From NCBI GenBank assembly GCA_003157945.1, contig PMFY01000146.1:6386-11810 (forward strand): DNA of 5,425 bases, in the 5' to 3' direction. Below the pieces are notes generated by a model. It did not search any database and was not told the origin of the DNA. It worked only from the letters and a program-made list of their open reading frames with translations. Below, one piece after another: positions 1 to 5,425 of this stretch; the stretch's first letter is position 1, and every line of letters begins with the position of its first letter. The position numbers and the translations under genes are program-made. This DNA is from Acidimicrobiaceae bacterium (GTDB taxonomy: Bacteria; Actinomycetota; Acidimicrobiia; Acidimicrobiales; RAAP-2).

Positions 1-2
1 CC

Positions 3-482
3 ACGACCCACCCCGCCACGACGACCCGACCGATCGCCACAAGCGACCTCCAGCAGGTGGTCTCGGCCGGGCGCCTGACATTCGCCCTCCCGTCCTCGTG
101 GGCGGTCGGGTACGGCACCTGTCGATGCGGTTGGGGTGCGCCCGGCACGGCCACCCTCGGCAACGGCCAGCAGACCCCGGGGGTGATGTGTTCCTGTCCC
201 ATGGAGAGCGGCACCGCGCCGTCCGCCCTGCACCTCTACGAAGGGCACGGCGGGCTCGTGCCCGGCGGGATCCCGACGGAGATCCACGGGGTCCGGGTAC
301 TGGTGGCGCTGGACCCGTCGACGGCGACGCTGTCCGCCACCTACCCCGTCGTGGACCAGTGGATCACGATCGGTCCCGCTCCGCAGTCGACGTCCGGCTC
401 CGTCACCGCCCAACAGGTCGCCCTGGAGCGCCAGGTGCTGGAGTCGGTCGCGGTCGTTCCCGGCAGTCCGGGTGGAGCCTAA
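3..482 (+). CDS. C-terminal part of a probable secreted or lipoprotein-like protein, unknown function (5' end outside window)
   Basis: The frame is open from the left edge to TAA at 480-482, so about 159 C-terminal residues are visible and the true start lies upstream. The first visible stretch is rich in Thr and Pro (TTHPATTTRP), like the linker after a signal peptide or lipobox in actinobacterial exported proteins. Next comes RLTFALPSSW (visible residues 24-33), resembling the 'F-A-x-P-x-x-W' start of extracytoplasmic domains of unknown function in actinomycetes. Four cysteines form two CxC pairs (visible residues 40/42 and 63/65), suggesting disulfides or a metal site. No transmembrane segment is seen. 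An internal GTG at 57 could be taken as a start, but the frame continues upstream with sensible composition, so truncation by the window edge is preferred. Export is inferred, since no signal peptide is in view. It converges on the next gene. Confidence 0.6.
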   Translation, partial: TTHPATTTRPIATSDLQQVVSAGRLTFALPSSWAVGYGTCRCGWGAPGTATLGNGQQTPGVMCSCPMESGTAPSALHLYEGHGGLVPGGIPTEIHGVRVLVALDPSTATLSATYPVVDQWITIGPAPQSTSGSVTAQQVALERQVLESVAVVPGSPGGA

Positions 483-538
483 GGTCGAGCGTCAGGGGTC
501 GAGCGTCAGGGGTCGAGCGTCAGGGGTCGAGCGTCCGG
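483..538. repeat. Four tandem copies of a 14-bp repeat between and across convergent gene ends
   Basis: The unit GGTCGAGCGTCAGG occurs at 483-496, 497-510 and 511-524 identically, and at 525-538 with one change (A to C at 536). The array begins directly after the TAA of the upstream plus-strand gene and covers the last codons and stop of the minus-strand gene. Read on the minus strand, each of the three perfect copies carries a TGA (522-520, 508-506, 494-492). Because 14 is not a multiple of 3, these stops fall in all three minus-strand frames. The unit has no long self-complementarity, so it is not an obvious hairpin terminator. There are no spacers, so it is not CRISPR-like. Slipped-strand expansion of a gene end is the simplest origin. 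Confidence 0.9.
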
Positions 539-1011
539 CCACGGACCGGAGGCGCTAGTGCTTCCGGACCGGAATCCGTGGACGCGCCATGGGTGGCCAG
601 CCAGGCCTCGACCGCCAACACCGTGGGCCGCTTCCGCCAGAGCACATCGAATTGGACCAGGCCGATCGTGGACGTCACGCGTCGTCCGAAGTCCTGCGGC
701 TCCCGAAGCCTGAGTCGAACACCAGTGCGTCTCGGTTCGATCGCTTCGATGTTGGACCAGGGAACGTCGATCGAGACCCGCGCCACCGAGACGGAGACGC
801 CGGTCGCCGAGACCTCCACCGGACTCATCGATTGGGTGAGGTACGCCATGACGGGCGAGCAGACGGCGACGGCGACGGGAGGTCGCCATCCGAGCACGTT
901 GGTGGCCGCCAGGGTGACGAAGAGCGCCTCGAGCGCCACCAGGTTGACCGAGGTGAGCTGCCACATCGAACCGTAGGCACTCCCACGGACGGGATAGCCG
1001 CTATCGCCCAC
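520..1011 (-). CDS. Small membrane protein with probable bacterial PH-like domain, unknown function
   Basis: With the GTG at 1011-1009 the product has 163 residues. This start is favoured because GGAGG (minus strand, 1024-1020) precedes it by 8 bases. An ATG at 966-964 (residue 16) is the alternative and would lose only a polar leader. Two hydrophobic segments lie at about residues 18-40 and 45-60. They are followed by a beta-rich region (about 66-125) with the spacing S-A-T-G-V-S-V ... V-P-W-S-N-I-E-A-I ... V-R-L-R-L, then a helix near 128-141. Two helices followed by a 'V-P-W-x-x-I' strand pattern is typical of bacterial PH-domain (YdbT/DUF304-type) membrane proteins, whose roles are mostly unknown. 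The C-terminal tail ends R-T-L-D-P inside the 14-bp repeat array. It diverges from the phosphotransferase gene. The coding call is firm; the PH assignment rests on pattern only. Confidence 0.6.
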   Translation of the reverse strand: MGDSGYPVRGSAYGSMWQLTSVNLVALEALFVTLAATNVLGWRPPVAVAVCSPVMAYLTQSMSPVEVSATGVSVSVARVSIDVPWSNIEAIEPRRTGVRLRLREPQDFGRRVTSTIGLVQFDVLWRKRPTVLAVEAWLATHGASTDSGPEALAPPVRGRTLDP

Positions 1012-1023
1012 GTGCCCGCCCTC

Positions 1024-1056
1024 CGATCGTTCCCATGACCAACTGTCGTCCGGATC
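1024..1056. promoter_or_regulatory. Copy A of a composite motif shared by the two divergent spacers
   Basis: Four blocks occur in order: CGATCGT (1024-1030), TCCC (1031-1034), ATGACCAA (1035-1042) and CGTCCGGATC (1047-1056). The same four occur in the same order and orientation at 3725-3761, with gaps of 5 and 3 bases added and a 4-base insert (CTGT) removed. Copy A lies in the spacer between the minus-strand membrane-protein gene and the plus-strand phosphotransferase. It overlaps the first base of the membrane-protein ribosome-binding site. A regulator site, a 5' leader element or a small dispersed repeat would each fit. The sequence identity is seen directly; the function is inferred. Confidence 0.45.
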
Positions 1057-1111
1057 GCCCGCCTTCTTGACTCCCCGGTGGTGCCCGCTCACCCGCCAGG
1101 TGGAGGAGAAC

Positions 1112-1912
1112 TTGGAATACTGGAGTGTGGACGAGATCCTGGATGGTGGGATTGCCAATGCCGGGCGGGTCGTCCGACGCGGCGACGTCGTCCTCCGCCC
1201 GTCCACTCCGTACTCGGTGACGGTCCACCGCTTCCTCCGTGAGCTCCGGGCGATCGGGTTCCGGGGTGCGTCGCTCCCGCTCGGGATCCAGGACGACGGC
1301 CGGGAACGGCTCGTCTACATCGCCGGCGAGGTGCCGGTCCCACCCTTCCCGAACTGGTCACAGTCGGATGGGGTACTCGCGTCGATCACCAGACTGGTCC
1401 GTTCGTTCCACGACGCGTCCCACCGGGTCGGACTCGTCGGCGACGAGTGGAGCCCCGAACTGGCCGATCCTGACGGGGGTCCGATCATCTGTCACAACGA
1501 CGTCTGCCTGGAGAACGTCGTGTTCCGCCATGGTGAGGCGATCGGACTGCTCGACTTCGACTTCGCCGCTCCCGGGCGTCCCGTGCACGACCTGGCCGCG
1601 TTCGCCCGGATGTGCGTGCCCATCGACGACGACCTCAGCGCCGAGCGCCTCGGCTGGGGTCGCGTCGACCGCCCCGCCCGTCTGCGCCTGGTGGCTGATA
1701 CCTATGGCCTCCCGGCCGCCGGACGCACCGAGCTCCTCGGGCGCCTCGACCGGTCCATGCACGGGGGAGGCGCATTCGTGCAACGTCGGGTCGAGGCCGG
1801 CGATGCGAATTTCATCCGGATGCTCGCCGAGATGGGCGGCATGGAGCGCTACGAGCGGAGGCGAACGTGGTGGGAGGCGAACCGGGTCGCCTTCGTCGAT
1901 GCGCTCGCCTGA
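1112..1912 (+). CDS. APH/choline-kinase-fold phosphotransferase family protein
   Basis: Predicted cytoplasmic kinase-like enzyme transferring phosphate from a nucleotide to an unknown small molecule. The TTG at 1112 is chosen because GGAGGAG (1102-1108) lies just upstream, giving 266 residues. In-frame TTG at 1067 and GTG at 1100 are alternatives that only extend the N-terminus. The N-lobe shows G-G-I-A-N then R-R-G-D-V-V-L-R-P (residues 12-30), the nucleotide-loop and strand pattern of this family. The catalytic loop is H-N-D-V-C-L-E-N-V-V (128-137), with Asp130 as likely base and Asn135 as metal ligand. The metal-binding D-F-D follows at 148-150. A conserved F-H-D-A lies at 99-102. Similar actinobacterial proteins are often named 'phosphotransferase' or 'trifolitoxin immunity domain' proteins. 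The motifs are complete, so it looks active. Nothing nearby suggests antibiotic resistance, and the substrate is unknown. Confidence 0.85.
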   Translation: MEYWSVDEILDGGIANAGRVVRRGDVVLRPSTPYSVTVHRFLRELRAIGFRGASLPLGIQDDGRERLVYIAGEVPVPPFPNWSQSDGVLASITRLVRSFHDASHRVGLVGDEWSPELADPDGGPIICHNDVCLENVVFRHGEAIGLLDFDFAAPGRPVHDLAAFARMCVPIDDDLSAERLGWGRVDRPARLRLVADTYGLPAAGRTELLGRLDRSMHGGGAFVQRRVEAGDANFIRMLAEMGGMERYERRRTWWEANRVAFVDALA

Positions 1913-1997
1913 CCGTTCGGGCGGACGCGACCGGCCCGGTCCGCGGGATCCGGAGACGGGGCCGCATGGTCGCGGTTGCGGCCGGACGGCGACTCGG

Positions 1998-2018
1998 CGG
2001 GTCGCCCGGGACGACCCG
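1998..2018. terminator. Possible bidirectional GC hairpin in a convergent spacer
   Basis: CGGGTCG (1998-2004) and CGACCCG (2012-2018) form a perfect 7-bp stem around a 7-base loop. It lies in the 202-bp spacer (1913-2114) between the stops of the phosphotransferase (+) and the epimerase (-). A second dyad is GACCGG-C-CCGGTC at 1929-1941. Neither has a following T tract. Such hairpins are proposed as terminators in high-G+C actinobacteria, but palindromes arise easily in GC-rich DNA. I see no convincing gene in this spacer. Confidence 0.3.
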
Positions 2019-2114
2019 GCTGACGACGAGCCGCCGGATCCCGCCCTTCACTGGCGTCGTCGCCCTCACCAGACCCTCGGGGTCGGGCAGGTGCGAACTG
2101 CACTCAGCCGGTCA

Positions 2115-3113
2115 CTAGAACTTGCCCAAGGCGCGGAGCCACGCCGTGGTGGCCACCAGTCCGTCGTCCAGGCTGATCGGGTCGTAGCCCAACCGCAGAT
2201 ACGTCTTTGTCTCGGTGAGCGGTCGCCGTGGGGGTGCGTCCCGGGCCGTCCTGGCGGCCCGGGCGGCGATGGCCACCAGCGAGGGACCGAACACCTCGGC
2301 GAGTCCCGGATCGTCCGACGGCTGGATGTCCTCCACCTTGTGGTCGATGCCGGCCAGCCCGCAGATCCGGGTGCAGGCCTCAGCCGTGCTGACGATGTCC
2401 TCGGGACGGCCGTCGAGCATGTACCGCTCACCCGCCACCCCGCGATCCAGGGCCAGTAGGCAGCCCCGTGCGATGTCGTCCGCGAACACCCAGCTCACCG
2501 GGAACCACAGATAGGACTGGATCCGCTGACGGAGCCCGGCGAGGAGGACCCGGTTGAAGCTCGTCCGACCCAGGGCGTTGCTGGCCACCGGAGAGGGTCC
2601 GAAGATGGCGCCGGGATGGGTCGTGACGACGTCCTGGCCGGCTGCGGCCCGGGCCATGGCGTCTTCGAAGGCGGCCATCTTCGTGACGGTGTACGGATCC
2701 GAGCTGGGCTTCGTGGTGACGGGTGCGTCCTCCCGCTCGATGGCGCCCGAGGTGTCGAAGAAGGTCCCGGTACTTACGGCGACCACCCGGCGCATGCCCA
2801 GGGCCTGGCCGGCATCCAGCACGTTGGCGGTTCCGCCGACGTTGACCGCCCGGAACAGCTCGAGATCCTGACTCGCACCACCCAGCAGCGCGGCGGAGTG
2901 GATGGCCGAATCACAGCCTTTGGCGGCCCGCAGCACGTCGTCGGCGTCGGTGATGTCCCCGGTTACGACATCGACCCCCATGTCGACGAGTGGATCGGTG
3001 TCGGCCCCGGTGCGGGCCAGGGCCCGGACCGCATCGCCCCGCTCTACGAGGAGCTTGGCGATGTTCGCCCCGGCCAGGCCGGTGGCGCCGGTGACGAGGA
3101 CGGTCTCGCTCAT
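2115..3113 (-). CDS. NAD(P)-dependent epimerase/dehydratase family protein (extended SDR)
   Basis: The 332-residue product is a full-length extended SDR, probably a cytoplasmic NAD(P)-dependent epimerase, dehydratase or reductase. The Rossmann glycine motif T-G-A-T-G-L-A-G is at residues 8-15. D52 in T-G-D-I-T-D (51-56) is the usual adenine-ring contact. The catalytic set is Ser114/Thr115 (V-S-T-G-T), Tyr141 and Lys145 (Y-T-V-T-K). The family signature H-P-G-A-I-F-G-P follows at 166-173, and D-D-I at 212-214. The 'T-G-A-T-G-L-A-G' start and P-G-x-x-F-G-P resemble dihydroflavonol-reductase-like and 3-beta-hydroxysteroid-dehydrogenase-like members, so a ketone or alcohol substrate is plausible, though the sequence alone does not fix it. 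Its ATG at 3113-3111 overlaps the TGA of the upstream gene (ATGA, 3113-3110), and no good ribosome-binding site is seen, so translation is probably coupled. Confidence 0.88.
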   Translation of the reverse strand: MSETVLVTGATGLAGANIAKLLVERGDAVRALARTGADTDPLVDMGVDVVTGDITDADDVLRAAKGCDSAIHSAALLGGASQDLELFRAVNVGGTANVLDAGQALGMRRVVAVSTGTFFDTSGAIEREDAPVTTKPSSDPYTVTKMAAFEDAMARAAAGQDVVTTHPGAIFGPSPVASNALGRTSFNRVLLAGLRQRIQSYLWFPVSWVFADDIARGCLLALDRGVAGERYMLDGRPEDIVSTAEACTRICGLAGIDHKVEDIQPSDDPGLAEVFGPSLVAIAARAARTARDAPPRRPLTETKTYLRLGYDPISLDDGLVATTAWLRALGKF

Positions 3114-3700
3114 ACCTCGGATCGCCCGATCGGCGAGTCGGCGCGGGCCGTGTCCACCTGGTCGGGGTCGAAGGTGATCACCGGAGGGTCGGTGCCGAAG
3201 GGGTCGAGCGTGTGGATGAACCGGTGGGTACCCATCGAGGTGGCACAGGTGAAGCCCAACTCGATGATCTGCGCCGCGGTGAAGACCTCACCGAGGCGGC
3301 GGTAGGTCTCGTCGTCGATGGCGTGGTGGTCGGCCGACAGGAGGTCGAGGAATTCGACGGCCAACCGCTCCTGATCGGTGAGTCCCGAGGTACCGGGTGA
3401 CACCAGGCAGGCCACGTCCTCGTCGGTGATCGAGTCGTGTTTGCGGGACTGCATGCAGGGCTGGCACTCACCCAGCTGGGCGCTCCGGATCCGGATGAGC
3501 TCGAGGATCCTCCCCCCGAGGAGGCTGTTCCGACCCCAGGCGTTGCGGGCCATGTTGGTCTGGATGATCTGGGCCGTCCGGTAGGCGAAGATCTGGAGCG
3601 GGACCGGCGTGGCGTACGTCCCGTCGGCCACACCCTCCTCGATGATCCGACGGGGCTCGTCGGCCAGCTGATCCATGGGAATCGGTTCGATCCGTGGCAT
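3110..3700 (-). CDS. Carboxymuconolactone decarboxylase (CMD/AhpD-fold) family protein
   Basis: The 196-residue start at ATG 3700-3698 is chosen because GAGGGGGAG (minus strand, 3712-3704) precedes it. A TTG at 3751 would add 17 unconvincing residues. The product is all-helical in character, with the CMD core around I-L-E-L-I-R-I-R-S-A-Q-L (65-76) followed by C-Q-P-C (Cys79, Cys82). A second CMD-like half, with T-D-Q-E-R-L-A-V-E-F-L-D-L at 108-120 and I-I-E-L-G-F-T-C-A-T at 145-154, follows. AhpD peroxidases have C-x-x-C-x-x-x-H. Here Arg86 occupies the His position and a His lies two residues later (His88), so AhpD-type peroxidase activity is doubtful. Proteins of this fold include decarboxylases, peroxidase partners and many of unknown role, often beside oxidoreductases. 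First gene of a two-gene operon with the epimerase. Confidence 0.85.
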   Translation of the reverse strand: MPRIEPIPMDQLADEPRRIIEEGVADGTYATPVPLQIFAYRTAQIIQTNMARNAWGRNSLLGGRILELIRIRSAQLGECQPCMQSRKHDSITDEDVACLVSPGTSGLTDQERLAVEFLDLLSADHHAIDDETYRRLGEVFTAAQIIELGFTCATSMGTHRFIHTLDPFGTDPPVITFDPDQVDTARADSPIGRSEV

Positions 3701-3724
3701 ACACTCCCCCTCGACCGGTGGGCC

Positions 3725-3761
3725 CGATCGTGCTTCTCCCGCGATGACCAACGTCCGGATC
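3725..3761. promoter_or_regulatory. Copy B of a composite motif shared by the two divergent spacers
   Basis: CGATCGT (3725-3731), TCCC (3737-3740), ATGACCAA (3744-3751) and CGTCCGGATC (3752-3761) repeat the order found at 1024-1056. In copy B the last two blocks are directly adjacent. It lies between the CMD gene (-) and the SDR gene (+) and overlaps the palindrome at 3753-3766. The direction relative to both flanking genes is the same as in copy A. Role inferred only. Confidence 0.45.
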
Positions 3762-3793
3762 CGAACCTAGAACGATCGAGGTGCACGTGTCCA
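3744..3793. promoter_or_regulatory. Possible overlapping divergent promoters with an operator-like palindrome
   Basis: On the minus strand TGGACA (3793-3788) and TAGGTT (3769-3764) are 18 bases apart and could serve the CMD-epimerase operon. On the plus strand ATGACC (3744-3749) and TAGAAC (3768-3773) are also 18 bases apart and could serve the SDR, starting transcription near its first GTG codons. The imperfect dyad at 3753-3766 (GTCCGGATCCGAAC, 12 of 14 symmetric, core CGGATCCG) lies in the plus-strand spacer and near the predicted minus-strand start point. That is where a repressor operator would sit. The boxes match sigma-70-type consensus only partly. Confidence 0.3.
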
Positions 3794-4593
3794 TGGATCC
3801 TTCCTCCGTACTCCTCACCGACCGGGTGGCCGTGGTCACGGGTGGCGGTGCCGGCATCGGGCGGGGGATCGCCCGCGGGCTGGCCGCCTTCGGGGCCAAG
3901 GTGGCCATCTGGGAGCGGGACCCCGACACGGCGGCGTCGGCCGCCGCCGAGGTGGGTGGCCTGGGCATCCCTACCGACGTACGGGACGCCGACGCCGTCG
4001 ACGACGCGCTGGCCCGGACCGCCGCCGAACTCGGAACGGTGTCGATCCTGGTCAACAACGCCGGCGGGGTGTTCCTCTCCCCGCTGCTCGAGACGACGGA
4101 GAACGGCTTCGACGCCCTCTACCGGGCCAATCTCAAGCACGTCATCCTGTGCACCCAACGGGTGGCCCGCGCCATGGTGGCCGCCGGCAGCGCAGGGAGT
4201 GTCATCAACGTGACCTCCATCGAAGGGGTACGGGCCGCTCCCGGGTACGCCGCCTACGCCGCCGCGAAGGCCGGCGTGATCAACTTCACCAAGACCGCCG
4301 CGCTCGAGCTGGCCCCGAACGGCATCCGGGTCAACGCACTGGCCCCGGACATCACCATGACCGAGGGCATGCGGACAGTGGCACCACCCGGGGCGGAGGA
4401 GCACTTCGGCCTCACCATCCCGATGGGCCGGGCCGGCCACGTGGACGAGATGGCCGGGGCCGCCGTCTTCCTGGCCGGAGCCATGTCCAGCTACGTGACG
4501 GGCCAGACCCTCCACGTCGACGGGGGCACGCAGGCCGCGGGCGGTTGGACCCACCACCCCGTGACCGGGGAGTACATCCTCGGTTCGGCCTGA
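3793..4593 (+). CDS. Classical short-chain dehydrogenase/reductase (SDR), probably NAD-dependent
   Basis: The ATG at 3793 gives 266 residues, with the usual short lead to the Rossmann fold. In-frame GTGs at 3781 and 3787 are alternatives; GTG 3787 has GAGG (3778-3781) at 5-base spacing and may be the real start. The cofactor loop T-G-G-G-A-G-I-G is at 16-23. Glu41 at the end of the second strand suggests NAD(H) over NADP(H). Asp62 is followed by N-N-A-G (88-91). The catalytic tetrad is Asn113, Ser142, Tyr155, Lys159 (Y-A-A-A-K). The strand after the active site reads A-L-A-P-D-I-T (182-188), with Asp where most SDRs have Gly after Pro. H-V-D-G-G at 241-245 is the conserved C-terminal turn, followed by an unusual His- and Trp-containing tail. 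It reversibly oxidises an alcohol or reduces a ketone; the substrate is unknown. It diverges from the CMD operon. Confidence 0.9.
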   Translation: MDPSSVLLTDRVAVVTGGGAGIGRGIARGLAAFGAKVAIWERDPDTAASAAAEVGGLGIPTDVRDADAVDDALARTAAELGTVSILVNNAGGVFLSPLLETTENGFDALYRANLKHVILCTQRVARAMVAAGSAGSVINVTSIEGVRAAPGYAAYAAAKAGVINFTKTAALELAPNGIRVNALAPDITMTEGMRTVAPPGAEEHFGLTIPMGRAGHVDEMAGAAVFLAGAMSSYVTGQTLHVDGGTQAAGGWTHHPVTGEYILGSA

Positions 4594-4609
4594 CCGAGGC
4601 GCCCCCGGA

Positions 4610-5398
4610 TCATCCGTCGCGGCCGCCGCTCCCCACATGGGCGGACATGCCGCCGTCGACCGACAGCAACTGTCCGGTGATGTACCGGGACTCGTCCGAG
4701 GCCAGGAACACCACCGTGTTGGCGATGTCGTCGGGCTCGCCCAGATGGGTGGTGAGGATGGCGCGGCCCAGTCCACTCAGGATCTCCTCGGTGAGGTGGG
4801 CCCGAACGGCATCGGTGATGATCAGTCCGGGAACGATGGCGTTGACCCGGATGTTCTGCTTCCCGTGCGAGGTGGCGACATACATCGTGAGGGTGTTCAC
4901 GCCGGCCTTGGACACCCCGTAGGCGGTGCGCGTCCGGTCGCCCTTCAGCGACGCCCCCGACGACATGTTGATGATCGAGCCTCCTCCGCCACGCACCATC
5001 TCGGGGATGGCGTGCTTACAGGTCAGCATCTGGCTGGTCAGGTTGACGGCCAGCGTGCGCTCCCATACCTCGAGGTCCAGGTCGGTCACCGGCGTGTCAC
5101 GGTCCAGGAAGCCGGAGTCGGTCAACGCGGCGTTGTTGTGCAGCACGTCGAGCCGTCCGAACCGGTCGACCACGCGGCGGATGGCCAGGACCACACCTTC
5201 CTCCTCGGACAGGTCGACCCTGACGGCGAGTGCGTCGCCACCCGCGGCAACGATCTCGGCGGCCACCCGCTCGGCCCCGGCCCGGTCGATGTCGAGGACG
5301 GCGACCCCGGCACCTTCCCGGGCCAGCGCATGCGCCGTGGCGGACCCGATGCCTCCGGCACCACCGGTGACCACGGCCACCTGCCGGCGGCCGCTCAC
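4610..5398 (-). CDS. Classical short-chain dehydrogenase/reductase (SDR), probably NAD-dependent
   Basis: The GTG at 5398-5396 gives 262 residues and the normal distance to the Rossmann fold. However, the frame stays open to the window's right edge and the nearest GAGG is 16 bases away, so a start beyond the window is possible. The glycine loop T-G-G-A-G-G-I-G is at 11-18. Asp36 ends strand two (V-L-D-I-D), the NAD-preferring signature. Asp62 contacts adenine. The N-N-A-G motif is N-N-A-A (88-91). The catalytic residues are Asn119, Ser147, Tyr160 and Lys164 (Y-G-V-S-K). P-G-L-I-I-T follows at 190-195, and S-V-D-G-G at 246-250. Its stop lies 16 bp from the stop of the other SDR, tail to tail. 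The two enzymes share only general family motifs, so they do not look like a recent duplication. The substrate is unknown. Confidence 0.9.
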   Translation of the reverse strand: MSGRRQVAVVTGGAGGIGSATAHALAREGAGVAVLDIDRAGAERVAAEIVAAGGDALAVRVDLSEEEGVVLAIRRVVDRFGRLDVLHNNAALTDSGFLDRDTPVTDLDLEVWERTLAVNLTSQMLTCKHAIPEMVRGGGGSIINMSSGASLKGDRTRTAYGVSKAGVNTLTMYVATSHGKQNIRVNAIVPGLIITDAVRAHLTEEILSGLGRAILTTHLGEPDDIANTVVFLASDESRYITGQLLSVDGGMSAHVGSGGRDG

Positions 5399-5425
5399 GG
5401 TGTCGACGGCCGGACCTCGAGCTCC

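Noticed and set aside
483..538. CRISPR array
   Set aside because: The 14-bp units are directly joined without spacers and there are no cas genes.
98..976. Plus-strand open frame of 292 codons
   Set aside because: It overlaps the end of the first gene out of frame and then runs antisense to the membrane-protein gene; the Arg-rich composition is typical of a shadow frame.
1067..1095. TTGACT at 1067-1072 as a -35 box for the phosphotransferase
   Set aside because: No -10-like sequence lies 16-18 bases downstream; that region is uniformly GC-rich.
1112..1912. Aminoglycoside-resistance gene
   Set aside because: The catalytic motifs are shared by a large kinase-like family with many substrates, and no mobile-element or resistance context is present.
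1913..2114. Small genes in the convergent spacer
   Set aside because: Open frames here have no good ribosome-binding site or family motif and extend antisense or out of frame from the flanking genes.
1239..2459. Plus-strand open frame of 406 codons
   Set aside because: It overlaps the phosphotransferase in another frame and is antisense to the epimerase. The product is Ser/Arg/Pro-rich with no motifs.
3178..4776. Long minus-strand open frame (532 codons) across the CMD and SDR genes
   Set aside because: It is antisense to the clear SDR at 3793-4593 and a frame-shadow of the CMD gene. The translation is low-complexity Gly/Pro/Arg/Ser without domain motifs, as expected in GC-rich DNA.

Overview
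This is a high-G+C window. Its codons mostly end in G or C, and GTG/TTG starts and short ATGA-type gene junctions appear. Gene families (many short-chain dehydrogenases, a carboxymuconolactone-decarboxylase-like protein, an actinobacterial-type phosphotransferase, a secreted protein with an 'F-A-L-P-x-x-W' stretch) point to an actinomycete-type chromosome, perhaps Acidimicrobiia. That placement is inference from style. No RNA gene, insertion sequence, phage gene or CRISPR array was seen.

Layout. Positions 3-482 (+) are the 3' end of a gene for a probable exported protein of unknown function. It converges on a minus-strand gene (520-1011) for a small two-helix membrane protein with a probable bacterial PH-like domain. 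The two stop codons lie in or beside four 14-bp tandem repeats (483-538). A roughly 100-bp divergent spacer leads to a plus-strand APH/choline-kinase-fold phosphotransferase (about 1112-1912). A 202-bp convergent spacer with GC hairpins follows.

Next is a two-gene minus-strand operon: a CMD/AhpD-fold protein (3110-3700) translationally coupled through ATGA to an extended-SDR NAD-dependent epimerase/reductase (2115-3113). A divergent spacer (3701-3792) separates it from a plus-strand classical SDR (3793-4593). That gene meets a second classical SDR (4610-5398, -) tail to tail, 16 bp apart. Together, 2115-5398 holds three SDR-superfamily oxidoreductases and one CMD-fold protein. This looks like part of a catabolic or secondary-metabolite module, but the substrate cannot be read from the sequence.

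Most notable non-coding signal: the two divergent intergenic spacers (about 1012-1111 and 3701-3792) carry the same ordered set of short blocks (CGATCGT, TCCC, ATGACCAA, CGTCCGGATC) in the same orientation with only small indels. This suggests a shared regulatory element or a small dispersed repeat. In the second spacer an imperfect palindrome sits among possible back-to-back promoters. Nothing here amounts to a demonstrable new defence or mobile system; the shared spacer element and the stop-codon repeat are the best leads.
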